From assembly GCF_018917435.1 (NCBI RefSeq), contig NZ_JAHLOQ010000006.1, positions 37,035 to 101,034 on the forward strand: a DNA stretch of 64,000 nt, read 5' to 3'. Positions 8,831 through 16,228 of this stretch are shown piece after piece (the stretch's first letter is position 1; each line of letters starts with the position of its first letter). This DNA is from Intestinibacter bartlettii (GTDB lineage Bacteria; Bacillota; Clostridia; Peptostreptococcales; Peptostreptococcaceae). A program made the position numbers and the translations under genes. The notes beneath the pieces are model-generated. The model did not search any database, was not told where the DNA came from, and saw only the letters and a program-made list of their open reading frames with translations.

Positions 8831-9610
8831 TTAAACATTTGGAGTATGGAGAATAGATCTATTTTTAATCATTAAGTCTTCAAATGATTTATGGTCAGAT
8901 TTATATCCAATGCCATCTCTTTTTATACTTTCATCTATGAGTTTATATGCCATACAAGCATTTTTTATTTTATTCTTTTCCTGAATTGTGTTAGATTCAT
9001 AAATTACTTTTTCTGAATTGGGTATATATTCTTCATATTGGGGTTTTATGAAGTAAAGGGCATGTTTTATTTTTCCACTATTATATAAACATTGTATAAC
9101 AGCTCCATTTTTTAAATGTTGAAGGTGCCAATCGTATTTGTAAGTGTGGGCGACATGAGTTACATTATCAAATCTTTTTTCAAAATCGAGTGCTGTTTTT
9201 TCCATAAGTTGAAAACTAGTAACATCAGAGTTGTTTATCCTTGGTAGTAAAATTATATTTTCATTTTTTATTCCTAATTGTTTCACAGCATCTAAAAATT
9301 CACGTTCTCTATATTCATATTTTTGAATATTACTTAAATTACTGTATTTTTCATCCTTTAAAACTTTTATTCCTGTTCCATAAGATACTAAAACAATGTA
9401 TACATTATCAGCACCTCGTTGTTCGATAGCTTGTAAAATTGCACTGGCTGCCCAAAGCGTTTCATCATCTTCATGTTGAGGATAAAAAACAACTGTGTCA
9501 CCAAAAGTTGGTTCATCATAGCTATTACTATTATCTATTATACCAATTAGTAATACTACTACTAAAGATATAATAAGTATAGTTATATTCTTATCTTTAT
9601 TTTTATTCAT
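8831..9610 (-). CDS. PIG-L family deacetylase, membrane-anchored (copy 2)
   Basis: A 259-residue paralogue of 1367-2134. It has an N-terminal membrane segment (residues 9-25), then FGDTVVFYPQHEDDETLWA with the zinc-binding motif, DNVYIVLVSYGTG, the His-rich HVAHTYKYDWHLQH region, and an identical C-terminal stretch ending SILHTPNV. It probably de-N-acetylates an outer-face glycan; the substrate is unknown. GGGGGGAA precedes the ATG. The upstream region repeats two strings found before copy 1. Confidence 0.85.
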   Translation of the reverse strand: MNKNKDKNITILIISLVVVLLIGIIDNSNSYDEPTFGDTVVFYPQHEDDETLWAASAILQAIEQRGADNVYIVLVSYGTGIKVLKDEKYSNLSNIQKYEYREREFLDAVKQLGIKNENIILLPRINNSDVTSFQLMEKTALDFEKRFDNVTHVAHTYKYDWHLQHLKNGAVIQCLYNSGKIKHALYFIKPQYEEYIPNSEKVIYESNTIQEKNKIKNACMAYKLIDESIKRDGIGYKSDHKSFEDLMIKNRSILHTPNV

Positions 9611-9692
9611 ATGATTCCCCCCTTTTTTAATTAAGTCTAGAACAGGTTAAAAATATTATAGCCTGTTAAGTTAATTATATATTATAAAAGAA

Positions 9693-9739
9693 ACAAAAAA
9701 ATTACTTTCATTAAACTGTTAAATTACAGTTTTGTCATA
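9693..9739 (-). promoter_or_regulatory. Conserved upstream block shared by both PIG-L genes (copy 2)
   Basis: ACAAAAAAATTAC at 9693-9705 and ATTACAGTTTTGTCATA at 9723-9739 repeat the block at 2218-2264 exactly, with the same spacing and nearly the same distance to the start codon. Confidence 0.5.
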
Positions 9740-9808
9740 GTATATTTATAATTTCATTATATTAAAAATATTAATTAGTGATAGCATTCTAAAAGTTTTA
9801 TTTTTGAC

Positions 9809-9865
9809 TTGACAAGTGAACTATCGTTCACTAAGATATAATTATAGAGTGAACGATAGTTCACT
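9809..9865 (+). promoter_or_regulatory. Promoter with two TetR-type operators
   Basis: Two 18-bp palindromes, AGTGAACTATCGTTCACT (9815-9832) and AGTGAACGATAGTTCACT (9848-9865), are nearly the same site. The first lies between a TTGACA -35 (9809-9814) and a TAAGAT -10 (9832-9837); the second lies just before the ribosome-binding site of the TetR gene. This is the usual arrangement of an autorepressed TetR operon. Confidence 0.85.
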
Positions 9866-9879
9866 AAAGGAGGTTTAAA

Positions 9880-10482
9880 ATGTGTACGACGAAAGAAAAA
9901 ATATTATTAACATCACTTAAGTTATTTGCACAAGATGGATATGAGGCAGTTTCAATAAGTAAAATTTCGGGAGAATTGGGAATGGCCAAAAGTGCATTAT
10001 ACAAGCATTACAAAAATAAAAGAGATATCTTTGATAGTATTTTAAATAGAATGGATGAAATGGATTGCGAAAGAGCAAGAGATTATAATATGCCAAATGG
10101 GGATATGGATACAATTATAAAAGAATATAAACAGATATCAATAGATAAAATCAGAATTTATACAGAGGTACAATTTAAACACTGGACGGAAGATGAATTT
10201 TCATCATTATTCAGAAGGATGCTTACCTTGGAGCAATACAGAAATCAAGAAATGGCAGATTTATATCAGAAATATCTTGTTTCTGGACCTATAGCATATA
10301 TGACAGATTTATTTGCAGGAATAACAGGTAAAACAGATGAAGCAGGACAACTTGCAATTGAGTTTTATGGGCCAATTTTCTTGATGTATAGTCTTCATGA
10401 CAACAAAAGAGAAGGTGATGATTTAATGGAGATGTTAAAAAAACATGTTGATAGGTTTTCTAAAAAAATAGATAGATATTAG
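9880..10482 (+). CDS. TetR/AcrR-family transcriptional regulator
   Basis: 200 residues. The N-terminal helix-turn-helix (about 5-55) reads EKILLTSLKLFAQDGYEAVS...GMAKSALYKHYKNKRDIFD, the TetR signature. The rest is an all-helical ligand/dimer domain with no recognisable ligand motif. The gene is preceded by two copies of an 18-bp palindrome, so it very probably represses itself and the flavodoxin-like and membrane-protein genes that follow on the same strand. The start is the ATG about 7 bases after AAAGGAGG. Confidence 0.9.
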   Translation: MCTTKEKILLTSLKLFAQDGYEAVSISKISGELGMAKSALYKHYKNKRDIFDSILNRMDEMDCERARDYNMPNGDMDTIIKEYKQISIDKIRIYTEVQFKHWTEDEFSSLFRRMLTLEQYRNQEMADLYQKYLVSGPIAYMTDLFAGITGKTDEAGQLAIEFYGPIFLMYSLHDNKREGDDLMEMLKKHVDRFSKKIDRY

Positions 10483-10554
10483 AACTGTAAAGTTCTATCA
10501 AGGGGTTCATATAAAAAAATAATAATAAATAATTTATAGGAAGGGAGAATTATC

Positions 10555-11064
10555 ATGGAAGCAATAGTATACACTTCAAATACTGGTACAACAAAAGAGT
10601 ATGCTAAATTATTAGGAAAAAAATTATCTTTGCCTGTTTATTCAATTGATGAAGCAAAGGGTAAAGTTGAATTTGGAAGTAAAATTATTTATCTTGGATG
10701 GATTATGGCTAGTGGAATAAAGGGTTATAAAAAAGCACTAAAAGACTATGATATTAGAGCAATTGGTGCTGTAGGAATGGGCAAAACAGGAACACAAGAA
10801 AGAGAAGTGAGAACGAAAAACTCAATTCCAGCATTAACACCAGTTTTTACATTACAAGGTGGATTTGATATTAAGAAACTTCATGGAATTTATAAACTTA
10901 TGATGAAAATCATGGTCAAAATAGCAGGCAAGGGTCTTTCTAATAAACAAGATAGAACAGAAGAGGAAGATCAAATGTTAGATATGATGCTAAACGGAGG
11001 AAAATATGTAAGTGAAAAAAATCTAGAATCTTTTTTAGATTGGTACGAAAGAGGGGAAGAATAG
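10555..11064 (+). CDS. Flavodoxin domain protein (HemG/flavodoxin-like)
   Basis: 169 residues. The N-terminal VYTSNTGTTKEYAKLLGKKL is an FMN phosphate-binding loop of the flavodoxin fold, and AIGAVGMGKTGTQE is consistent with the second flavin loop. It is shorter in the aromatic flavin-packing loop than classical flavodoxin and resembles the flavodoxin-domain group near protoporphyrinogen oxidase HemG. It is probably a cytoplasmic electron carrier or quinone/flavin reductase. It lies between a TetR regulator and a small membrane protein (1-base gap), so the three form one operon. Confidence 0.75.
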   Translation: MEAIVYTSNTGTTKEYAKLLGKKLSLPVYSIDEAKGKVEFGSKIIYLGWIMASGIKGYKKALKDYDIRAIGAVGMGKTGTQEREVRTKNSIPALTPVFTLQGGFDIKKLHGIYKLMMKIMVKIAGKGLSNKQDRTEEEDQMLDMMLNGGKYVSEKNLESFLDWYERGEE

Positions 11065-11065
11065 T

Positions 11066-11482
11066 ATGAAACTTTATTTTTCTAATATTACAAGCACTAT
11101 TACCACAATTTTAATTTTGATATTAATTGCGTTTATGGTTTATTCTTTTATAAATAGGGATAATATTCAATTTTGGGGAAGACGAATATTAATACTTGCG
11201 ATATATGGGCTTGTAGTTTGTTGTTTTGCAGCAGGAAGAGATGGCTTAGATATTACCATCCAAAATGCAATTGAAGGAACAAATATAGCAGGTGGTATAT
11301 TTGAACTTGTGAGTATTCCTACAATAATGGGATGTATTGGAGCAGGTATTATAATAATTTCTGCTATTGTATCATTATTTACAAAAAGTCAAAATGTAAG
11401 AGAGATTTTGTTTTTTATAATGTGCATAGGAATTATATTTAAAATAGTAACGGTAGAAATCTCTAGAATTTTAATTATGTAA
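11066..11482 (+). CDS. Small integral membrane protein of unknown function
   Basis: 138 residues with about four hydrophobic segments (near 8-28, 40-60, 83-103 and 112-134). The family is not recognised. The ATG follows the flavodoxin-like stop by one base, with GAGGGGAAG inside the upstream gene as ribosome-binding site, so the two are translated together. The context suggests a membrane partner of the flavodoxin-like protein, which is inference. Confidence 0.6.
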   Translation: MKLYFSNITSTITTILILILIAFMVYSFINRDNIQFWGRRILILAIYGLVVCCFAAGRDGLDITIQNAIEGTNIAGGIFELVSIPTIMGCIGAGIIIISAIVSLFTKSQNVREILFFIMCIGIIFKIVTVEISRILIM

Positions 11483-11509
11483 TTAAATAATATAATTAAA
11501 GCAAATAAA

Positions 11510-11546
11510 CCCTGCACAAATAGGGATTGTGTGGGGCTATTTTTAT
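11510..11546 (+). terminator. Intrinsic terminator of the TetR/flavodoxin operon
   Basis: CCCTGCACAA pairs with TTGTGTGGGG through G-U pairs, followed by CTATTTTTAT. Confidence 0.75.
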
Positions 11547-11553
11547 GCAAAAT

Positions 11554-12276
11554 TTAATGTTTATTACAAATTCTATATTGAAAAGGTGTTTTACCAGTAA
11601 ATTTTCTAAATACTGTACTATAATAATTTTGATTATTAAATCCAACCGCTAAAGCAATATCTAAAATATTTAAATCTGTTTCTAAAAGTAGTTTCTTACT
11701 TTTTTCAACTCTAAAATGGTTTAAAAAATGGCAAAAAGTATGACCAGTTGCAGTTTTAAAAGTGCTACAAAAATAGCTTTTATTTAGATTTAAATGTTGA
11801 CATAATGCAGTAATACTTATATTTTTATCGTAGTATTTATGAACATATTCGATGGCCTTTTTTATATAAGGATTAAAACTTTTAGTGGACATAGTCTTAT
11901 TAAACTTATCAGTTGCAATACTTAAAAGTATTTGAGCACAATAATCAAAACAATTTAAAGGAATATAAGCTATAAAGTCATTTGTTTTTCTTGAACTACA
12001 AGTAGAGATAGGACCAAGTACAAAAAATCCTCTATATTTATTTGGTTTTGAAATATTTACAATTTTATAGTAAATATCTTCTGAAACTTTTATATTATGA
12101 TTTAGGTATTCCTCTCCACTATGAACTAAAGTATAAATATCTTTTATAGGAAAATATGTTTCTAATTCCCCATTATATCCAACTTTATATATTTCATTTA
12201 GCTCATAAGAAATAGCTTTAACAGGTATTTTACAGCAGTGATAAAAATCGTTTAATGTTGAAGTTATAAGATTCAT
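11554..12276 (-). CDS. AraC-family transcriptional regulator
   Basis: 240 residues. The C-terminal 100 residues carry the two AraC helix-turn-helix motifs (ISITALCQHLNLNKSYFCSTFK and LNILDIALAVGFNNQNYYSTVFRKFTGKTPFQYR). The N-terminal half (about 1-130) is a sensor domain of unclear type with several cysteines, near the PocR-like sensory domains in predicted structure; this is a guess. It is divergent from the flavin-reductase operon. A Fur-like 19-mer (12345-12363), identical to that before the flavodoxin at 24106, lies in its upstream region. Confidence 0.85.
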   Translation of the reverse strand: MNLITSTLNDFYHCCKIPVKAISYELNEIYKVGYNGELETYFPIKDIYTLVHSGEEYLNHNIKVSEDIYYKIVNISKPNKYRGFFVLGPISTCSSRKTNDFIAYIPLNCFDYCAQILLSIATDKFNKTMSTKSFNPYIKKAIEYVHKYYDKNISITALCQHLNLNKSYFCSTFKTATGHTFCHFLNHFRVEKSKKLLLETDLNILDIALAVGFNNQNYYSTVFRKFTGKTPFQYRICNKH

Positions 12277-12344
12277 TTATGTCTCTCCTCTAAGTTGTCT
12301 ATTTTAATAAGCAATATGTTTAAAAAAAATAATATATTAACACT

Positions 12345-12365
12345 AATGATAATTAATATCAATAA
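12345..12365 (-). promoter_or_regulatory. Fur-like box upstream of the AraC gene
   Basis: AATGATAATTAATATCAAT occurs here and is identical to 24024-24042 before a flavodoxin. The hexamer-like GATAAT/ATATC pattern fits the Fur consensus of clostridia. It is nearer the AraC start than the + strand promoter. Confidence 0.5.
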
Positions 12366-12454
12366 ATAATATATCATTTATATATAAAAAGTCAACCAAT
12401 ATAGATTTATATATAATTTAAAATTATATGAAAAAGAGCACTATAAAAAAATAT

Positions 12455-12508
12455 TTGACATAGTGTCAGAATAGGACTACAATAAAATTAATTAATGACA
12501 CGGTGTCA
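12455..12508 (+). promoter_or_regulatory. Promoter with two TetR-type operators
   Basis: TTGACA (12455-12460), a 17-base spacer and TACAAT (12478-12483) form a strong promoter. TGACA-TAG-TGTCA (12456-12468) overlaps the -35 and TGACA-CGG-TGTCA (12496-12508) overlaps the start region. Both are perfect dyads of the same half-site, probably bound by the TetR protein encoded in this operon. Confidence 0.85.
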
Positions 12509-12534
12509 AAATAAAAGTGAGGAGTGTAATAAAA

Positions 12535-13089
12535 ATGAAAAAAAATATAGGATCACAATTAGCTTTATATCCAACTCCAGTTACTATTATTGGGGCGATA
12601 AATGGAGAAAAACCAACATGGACTTTAGTTGCACACGTTGGTATTATAGGACATGACAGAGTACTTATAAGTCTTGCATCAAATCATTTTATAAATGGTA
12701 TTATAAAAAATACAAATAAACTATCAATAAATATCGTTGATGAAAAGATTTTACCAGAGGCTGATTATTCAGGTTCAGTAAGTGGAATAAAAGTAGATAA
12801 ATCAAATTTATTTGAATATGAAATTGGTGATGCTGGAACACCTATTATAAACAAATCACCACTTACAATGGAATGTACTGTTATAGATATTTATAATTCA
12901 CCAAACTTTGAAAGTTTTATTTGTACAATAGACAATACTTATGTAGAAGAGGAACACTTGAATGAAAAAGGGAAAATAAATTATAATACATTAAAACCAG
13001 TTTTATTTGAATTCCCAACTTATGAATATTTAAAAACAGGGAATATAATTGGTAAATGTCTTTCATTTAAGAAAAATCCAAACGAATAA
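12535..13089 (+). CDS. Flavin reductase-like FMN-binding protein
   Basis: A 184-residue split-barrel flavoprotein of the flavin reductase family. The N-terminal YPTPVTIIGAINGEKPTWTLVAHVGIIG corresponds to the region that binds FMN, and NTNKLSINIVDE follows as in family members. Enzymes of this family transfer electrons from NAD(P)H to flavin or to substrates. A GTG at 12517 could open the frame, but it precedes the GAGGAG ribosome-binding site; the ATG at 12535 is the right start. It is the first gene of an operon with a TetR regulator and flavodoxins. Confidence 0.8.
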   Translation: MKKNIGSQLALYPTPVTIIGAINGEKPTWTLVAHVGIIGHDRVLISLASNHFINGIIKNTNKLSINIVDEKILPEADYSGSVSGIKVDKSNLFEYEIGDAGTPIINKSPLTMECTVIDIYNSPNFESFICTIDNTYVEEEHLNEKGKINYNTLKPVLFEFPTYEYLKTGNIIGKCLSFKKNPNE

Positions 13090-13100
13090 GGAGAGTAACA

Positions 13101-13721
13101 ATGCCAAAAGGTTCTGAAGAATTAACAAATGCAAGAAAAGAAGAAATTGTTTGTGCATGTGCCAAACTATATGAAACTATGAGTTTTAAAGAAATTACTA
13201 TAAAGGAAATTGCAAAATTAACATCATTTACAAGAACATCTATATATAATTATTATCAAACAAAAGAAGAGATATTTCTTGCCTTATTAAGAAAGGAATA
13301 TGATTGTTGGATACAGTGTATAAATAAGATTAAATCAAAGGAAAGTATGACAAAGGATGAATTTGCAAATGCCTTGGCACATTCTTTGGAACAAAAAGAG
13401 AATATGTTAAAACTTTTATCTATGAATATGTATGACATAGAAGAAAATAGTCGTCTTGAGCAACTTGTTGAGTTTAAAAAATCATATGGAGGTTCATTAA
13501 GAGCAGTTAGAGAATGTTTAGATAAATTCTTTACTGAAATGAATGATGATGAAAAACAAAGTTTTGTATTTTCATTCTTCCCATTTATATTTGGGATTTA
13601 CCCATATACTGTAGTAACAGAAAAACAACGTAAGGCAATGGAATTAGCGGAAGTTGACTATAAATATATGTCTATATATGAAATTACCTATACAACAGTT
13701 AAAAAGTTATTAGGTGCATAA
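13101..13721 (+). CDS. TetR/AcrR-family transcriptional regulator
   Basis: 206 residues. An N-terminal helix-turn-helix (about 10-60) reads FKEITIKEIAKLTSFTRTSIYNYYQTKEEIF, and a helical C-terminal domain follows, related to the TetR_C group with MAELAEV-like ends. It follows the flavin reductase by 11 bases and the operon promoter carries two TGACA-N3-TGTCA dyads, so autoregulation of the cluster is likely. The inducer is unknown; regulators beside flavin reductases often respond to quinones or electrophiles, which is inference here. Confidence 0.9.
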   Translation: MPKGSEELTNARKEEIVCACAKLYETMSFKEITIKEIAKLTSFTRTSIYNYYQTKEEIFLALLRKEYDCWIQCINKIKSKESMTKDEFANALAHSLEQKENMLKLLSMNMYDIEENSRLEQLVEFKKSYGGSLRAVRECLDKFFTEMNDDEKQSFVFSFFPFIFGIYPYTVVTEKQRKAMELAEVDYKYMSIYEITYTTVKKLLGA

Positions 13722-13769
13722 AAATTTTTCTGATAACAAAGTTGAATGTGTTGAAAATAAGGGGGTTCT

Positions 13770-14414
13770 ATGAAAAGATTAGTATCAATTTTAATGGGAA
13801 TATCTTTGATTTTTTTATTGACAGCTTGTAGTTCAACATCAGTATCACAAAATAATAGTTCAAATGTAAATACTTCATCAACTCCAAAAGATGAGCAAAG
13901 TGAAAATTCAACAACAGGGGATAAGAAACAAAAAAATAATTTAGTAGTATATTTTTCATGTACAGGTAATACAGAAAAAATCGCAAAAATAATTGCAGAA
14001 AATATAGATGCAGATACATATCAAATAATTCCGGCAGAAGAATATACATCAGAAGATTTAGATTATAATGATTCAAATAGTAGAGTTTCAAAAGAGCATG
14101 AGGATTCAAATTCTAGACCAGAAATATCAAATAAGATAGAAAATCTGGATAAATACGAAAATATTTTTATAGGATATCCTATTTGGTGGGGAGAAGTTCC
14201 ACGTATTATGAGTACATTTATGGAAAGCTATGATTTTTCAAATAAAACAATGATACCATTTTGTACTTCAGCAAGTAGTGATATCGGAAATAGTGCAGAT
14301 GCTCTAAAAAAAATATGTAGCGATAAGGCAAAATGGCTTGATGGCGAACGTTTTAGCAGTAATTCTACAAATGATGATATAAATCAATGGATAAAAAGTC
14401 TAAAAATAAATTAA
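13770..14414 (+). CDS. Lipoprotein flavodoxin
   Basis: 214 residues. An N-terminal lipoprotein signal with lipobox LTAC (Cys20) is followed by a Ser/Asn/Thr-rich linker (about 21-55) and then a flavodoxin domain: VVYFSCTGNTEKIAKII as phosphate loop and GYPIWWGEVPRIMSTFMESYDF as flavin-ring loop. It should be held on the outside of the membrane and carry electrons there, unusual for flavodoxin but known in clostridial lipoproteins. It follows the TetR gene by 48 bases. A close domain relative without the signal is encoded next (14500-14985). Confidence 0.85.
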   Translation: MKRLVSILMGISLIFLLTACSSTSVSQNNSSNVNTSSTPKDEQSENSTTGDKKQKNNLVVYFSCTGNTEKIAKIIAENIDADTYQIIPAEEYTSEDLDYNDSNSRVSKEHEDSNSRPEISNKIENLDKYENIFIGYPIWWGEVPRIMSTFMESYDFSNKTMIPFCTSASSDIGNSADALKKICSDKAKWLDGERFSSNSTNDDINQWIKSLKIN

Positions 14415-14433
14415 AGATTTTGAATGCAAACTA

Positions 14434-14464
14434 TTGACTTGGAGTTCACTTAAAGGAGTAAGAT
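14434..14464 (+). promoter_or_regulatory. MerR-type promoter (19-bp spacer) before flavodoxin
   Basis: TTGACT (14434-14439), a 19-base spacer and TAAGAT (14459-14464). The spacer carries the dyad CTTGGAGTTCACTTAAAG. An over-long spacer with a CTTGGAGT-type dyad is the hallmark of MerR-family controlled promoters. The same element occurs at 17853-17883. No MerR gene is present in the window. Confidence 0.8.
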
Positions 14465-14499
14465 TATATTAGAATTTAAATAAACAGGGGGAATAACAA

Positions 14500-14985
14500 A
14501 TGGCAAATAAATCATTAGTAACATATTTTTCAGCAAGTGGTGTAACAGAAAAAGTTGCTCAAAAACTTGCAGAAGCAGCAGGGGCAGACTTGTTTGAAAT
14601 TAAACCAGAAGTACCATATACAAGTGATGACTTAAATTGGATGGATAAAAAAAGTCGTAGTAGTGTAGAAATGAACGACAAAAGTTTTAGACCAGCTATA
14701 GCAGAAAAATGCAATAATATATCAGAATATGATGTTGTGTATGTTGGATTTCCAATATGGTGGTATGTTGCACCAACAATAATAAATACTTTCCTAGAAA
14801 GCTATGATTTTTCAGGAAAAACTATAGTTTTATTTGCAACATCTGGTGGTAGCGGATTTGGAAAAACTGTTTCAGAACTTAAAGGAAGTGTTTCTGATAC
14901 AACAGTTATCAAAGAAGGAAAAGTATTTAATAGTGGCATAAGTAAAGAACAATTATTATCTTGGGTTAATAGCTTAGGATTATAA
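14500..14985 (+). CDS. Flavodoxin (NAD(P)H-quinone-type flavodoxin_4 group)
   Basis: 161 residues. TYFSASGVTEKVAQKLAEA is the FMN phosphate loop and GFPIWWYVAPTIINTFLESYDFSGK the second flavin loop; both closely match the domain of the lipoprotein at 13770. There is no signal peptide, so it is cytoplasmic. Proteins of this group serve as electron carriers and are often induced by electrophiles. It has its own MerR-type promoter 36 bases upstream of the start, so it can be expressed separately from the TetR operon before it. GGGGGAA precedes the ATG. Confidence 0.88.
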   Translation: MANKSLVTYFSASGVTEKVAQKLAEAAGADLFEIKPEVPYTSDDLNWMDKKSRSSVEMNDKSFRPAIAEKCNNISEYDVVYVGFPIWWYVAPTIINTFLESYDFSGKTIVLFATSGGSGFGKTVSELKGSVSDTTVIKEGKVFNSGISKEQLLSWVNSLGL

Positions 14986-15000
14986 AATATTTAATATACA

Positions 15001-15047
15001 AACACCTTTTGAGGATAGATAAATATCTTTAGGAGGTGTTTTTTTAT
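15001..15047 (+). terminator. Intrinsic terminator after flavodoxin
   Basis: AACACCTTTTGAG and CTTTAGGAGGTGTT pair imperfectly and a run of seven T follows. Confidence 0.8.
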
Positions 15048-15176
15048 TGGTATATTTACTGATACATATGATTTACTTGAAATAACCCAAATATATTATA
15101 AAAATCAACCAAATATAGTATAAAAAAAACAAATATATTTAAGTTTTTAAAAGAAAATAAATTATATAATATTATG

Positions 15177-15208
15177 GTAATGAAAATCAATATCATAATT
15201 GATATTAC
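15177..15208 (+). promoter_or_regulatory. Fur-like box before the DUF4405 gene
   Basis: GTAAT and ATTAC bracket a run with AATCAATATC and TTGATATT, an imperfect palindrome of Fur type. It lies directly downstream of TATAAT (15165-15170), a position expected for repression. It resembles but does not equal the 19-mer at 12345 and 24024. Confidence 0.5.
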
Positions 15209-15256
15209 TAAATAAAAAAGTTAATAATAATTTATCAGGAGGAGAATATAGCAATA

Positions 15257-16012
15257 ATGAATAAGAAAAATATTTTCAAAATTGTATTAGATATAGCTAT
15301 GATTGCGTTATTCGTGACGTTTTTCAATATCGGCTTACTTGGTTTCAAATTCCATGTTAGAGGTGGAATGATATTTGGAGCACTTATATTAGTACATATT
15401 ATAGTAAACAGAAAATGGGTAATAAATATAACAAAAAGAATATTTGATAAAAATTTAAAAACTAGAACGAGAGTTTCATACATAATAAGTGCATTATTAT
15501 TAGTATTAGTTTGCACAATATTAGCAAGTGGTATATGCATGATGAAAGCAGCAACTTATGACAGAGTTATGTTCTGGAAGATGCTTCACTTAGGTGCATC
15601 TTATTTATCAATAGCATTTATAGGACTTCATGTTGGACTTTACTGGAATTTTGTTATGAATTTCTTTAAAAAGATGTTCAATATAAAAAATTCTGGAACA
15701 ATGTCACAAACAATAGCTAAATTAATAGTAGTAGCTATGTTAGTTTTAGGTGCTTATAACATATACACTCAAGGATACTTCTCAAAAGTAAGTGGAACAC
15801 TTTCATACGCAGCTCAACATATAATACCTCAAGATATTGAGGCACCAGAAGGTGGAGGTCACTATGAAAAAGAAAGCTTATCTTTTTTAGGATTAGTTAA
15901 TGTATATGGAAGTATAGTATCAGTATTTGCTATAGGAACTTATTACATCGATTCATCAATCAAAAATAATAAAAAGGCAGCTAAAAATAATAAAATAAAA
16001 CAAGCAAGTTAA
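15257..16012 (+). CDS. DUF4405 integral membrane protein, possible b-type cytochrome
   Basis: 251 residues with six hydrophobic segments (about 8-28, 35-52, 75-96, 108-130, 150-168 and 208-228). Histidines fall in membrane segments (HVRGGMIF...LVHIIVN and MLHLGASY...GLHVGLYW), the arrangement seen in DUF4405 proteins, which resemble cytochrome b561 or the membrane haem subunits of oxidoreductases. Haem binding is inference. A Fur-like box overlaps the promoter, so it is likely made when iron is short. GGAGGAG precedes the ATG. Confidence 0.75.
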   Translation: MNKKNIFKIVLDIAMIALFVTFFNIGLLGFKFHVRGGMIFGALILVHIIVNRKWVINITKRIFDKNLKTRTRVSYIISALLLVLVCTILASGICMMKAATYDRVMFWKMLHLGASYLSIAFIGLHVGLYWNFVMNFFKKMFNIKNSGTMSQTIAKLIVVAMLVLGAYNIYTQGYFSKVSGTLSYAAQHIIPQDIEAPEGGGHYEKESLSFLGLVNVYGSIVSVFAIGTYYIDSSIKNNKKAAKNNKIKQAS

Positions 16013-16025
16013 TAAATTTAATAGC

Positions 16026-16054
16026 TTGATTGAAATATATAATTATGCTAAAAT
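16026..16054 (+). promoter_or_regulatory. Promoter of the riboswitch-controlled radical SAM gene
   Basis: TTGATT (16026-16031), a 17-base spacer and TAAAAT (16049-16054). It starts transcription a few tens of bases before the ykkC aptamer. Confidence 0.6.
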
Positions 16055-16087
16055 AAATTTTAAATTTCAAACTTAAAATTTATAGTT

Positions 16088-16176
16088 TTCTAGGGTTCCG
16101 TAGTATTCTATACTAGCTGGTCCGAGAGAAAACACACAAGTATTTGTGGACACGGAAGGAGAAAAGCCTGGGAGAT
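16088..16176 (+). ncRNA. ykkC-family riboswitch aptamer, most like guanidine-I
   Basis: The conserved blocks are in order: CTAGGGTTCCG (16090-16100), CTGGTCCGAGAGA, ACACGG and the AAAAGCCTGGGAGA end. These are the hallmark strings of the ykkC RNA, whose main subtype binds guanidine; related subtypes bind ppGpp, PRPP or nucleotides. I judge guanidine-I most likely from the CUGGUCCGAGAGA block but cannot fix the subtype by eye. The 3' strand of the aptamer is also the 5' strand of a terminator, so ligand binding should turn the gene on. Confidence 0.88.
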
Positions 16177-16204
16177 ATTTAACGATATTTCCCAGGCTTT
16201 TTTA
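16166..16204 (+). terminator. Riboswitch expression-platform terminator
   Basis: GCCTGGGAGATAT pairs with ATATTTCCCAGGC (13 pairs, one G-U) around a short loop, followed by TTTTTTATTT. Its left arm is the conserved end of the ykkC aptamer, so terminator and folded aptamer exclude each other. It ends 25 bases before the radical SAM start. Confidence 0.9.
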
Positions 16205-16228
16205 TTTACTTATTTAAGGAGGTTTATT

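Noticed and set aside
2369..9610. Composite transposon as cause of the duplicated PIG-L/NimA pair
   Set aside because: No transposase, insertion-sequence ends or direct repeats were seen flanking either copy; simple duplication and rearrangement suffice.
15001..15256. Possible small gene between flavodoxin and DUF4405
   Set aside because: No frame with a ribosome-binding site; the region is explained by a terminator, a -10 box and a Fur-like palindrome.
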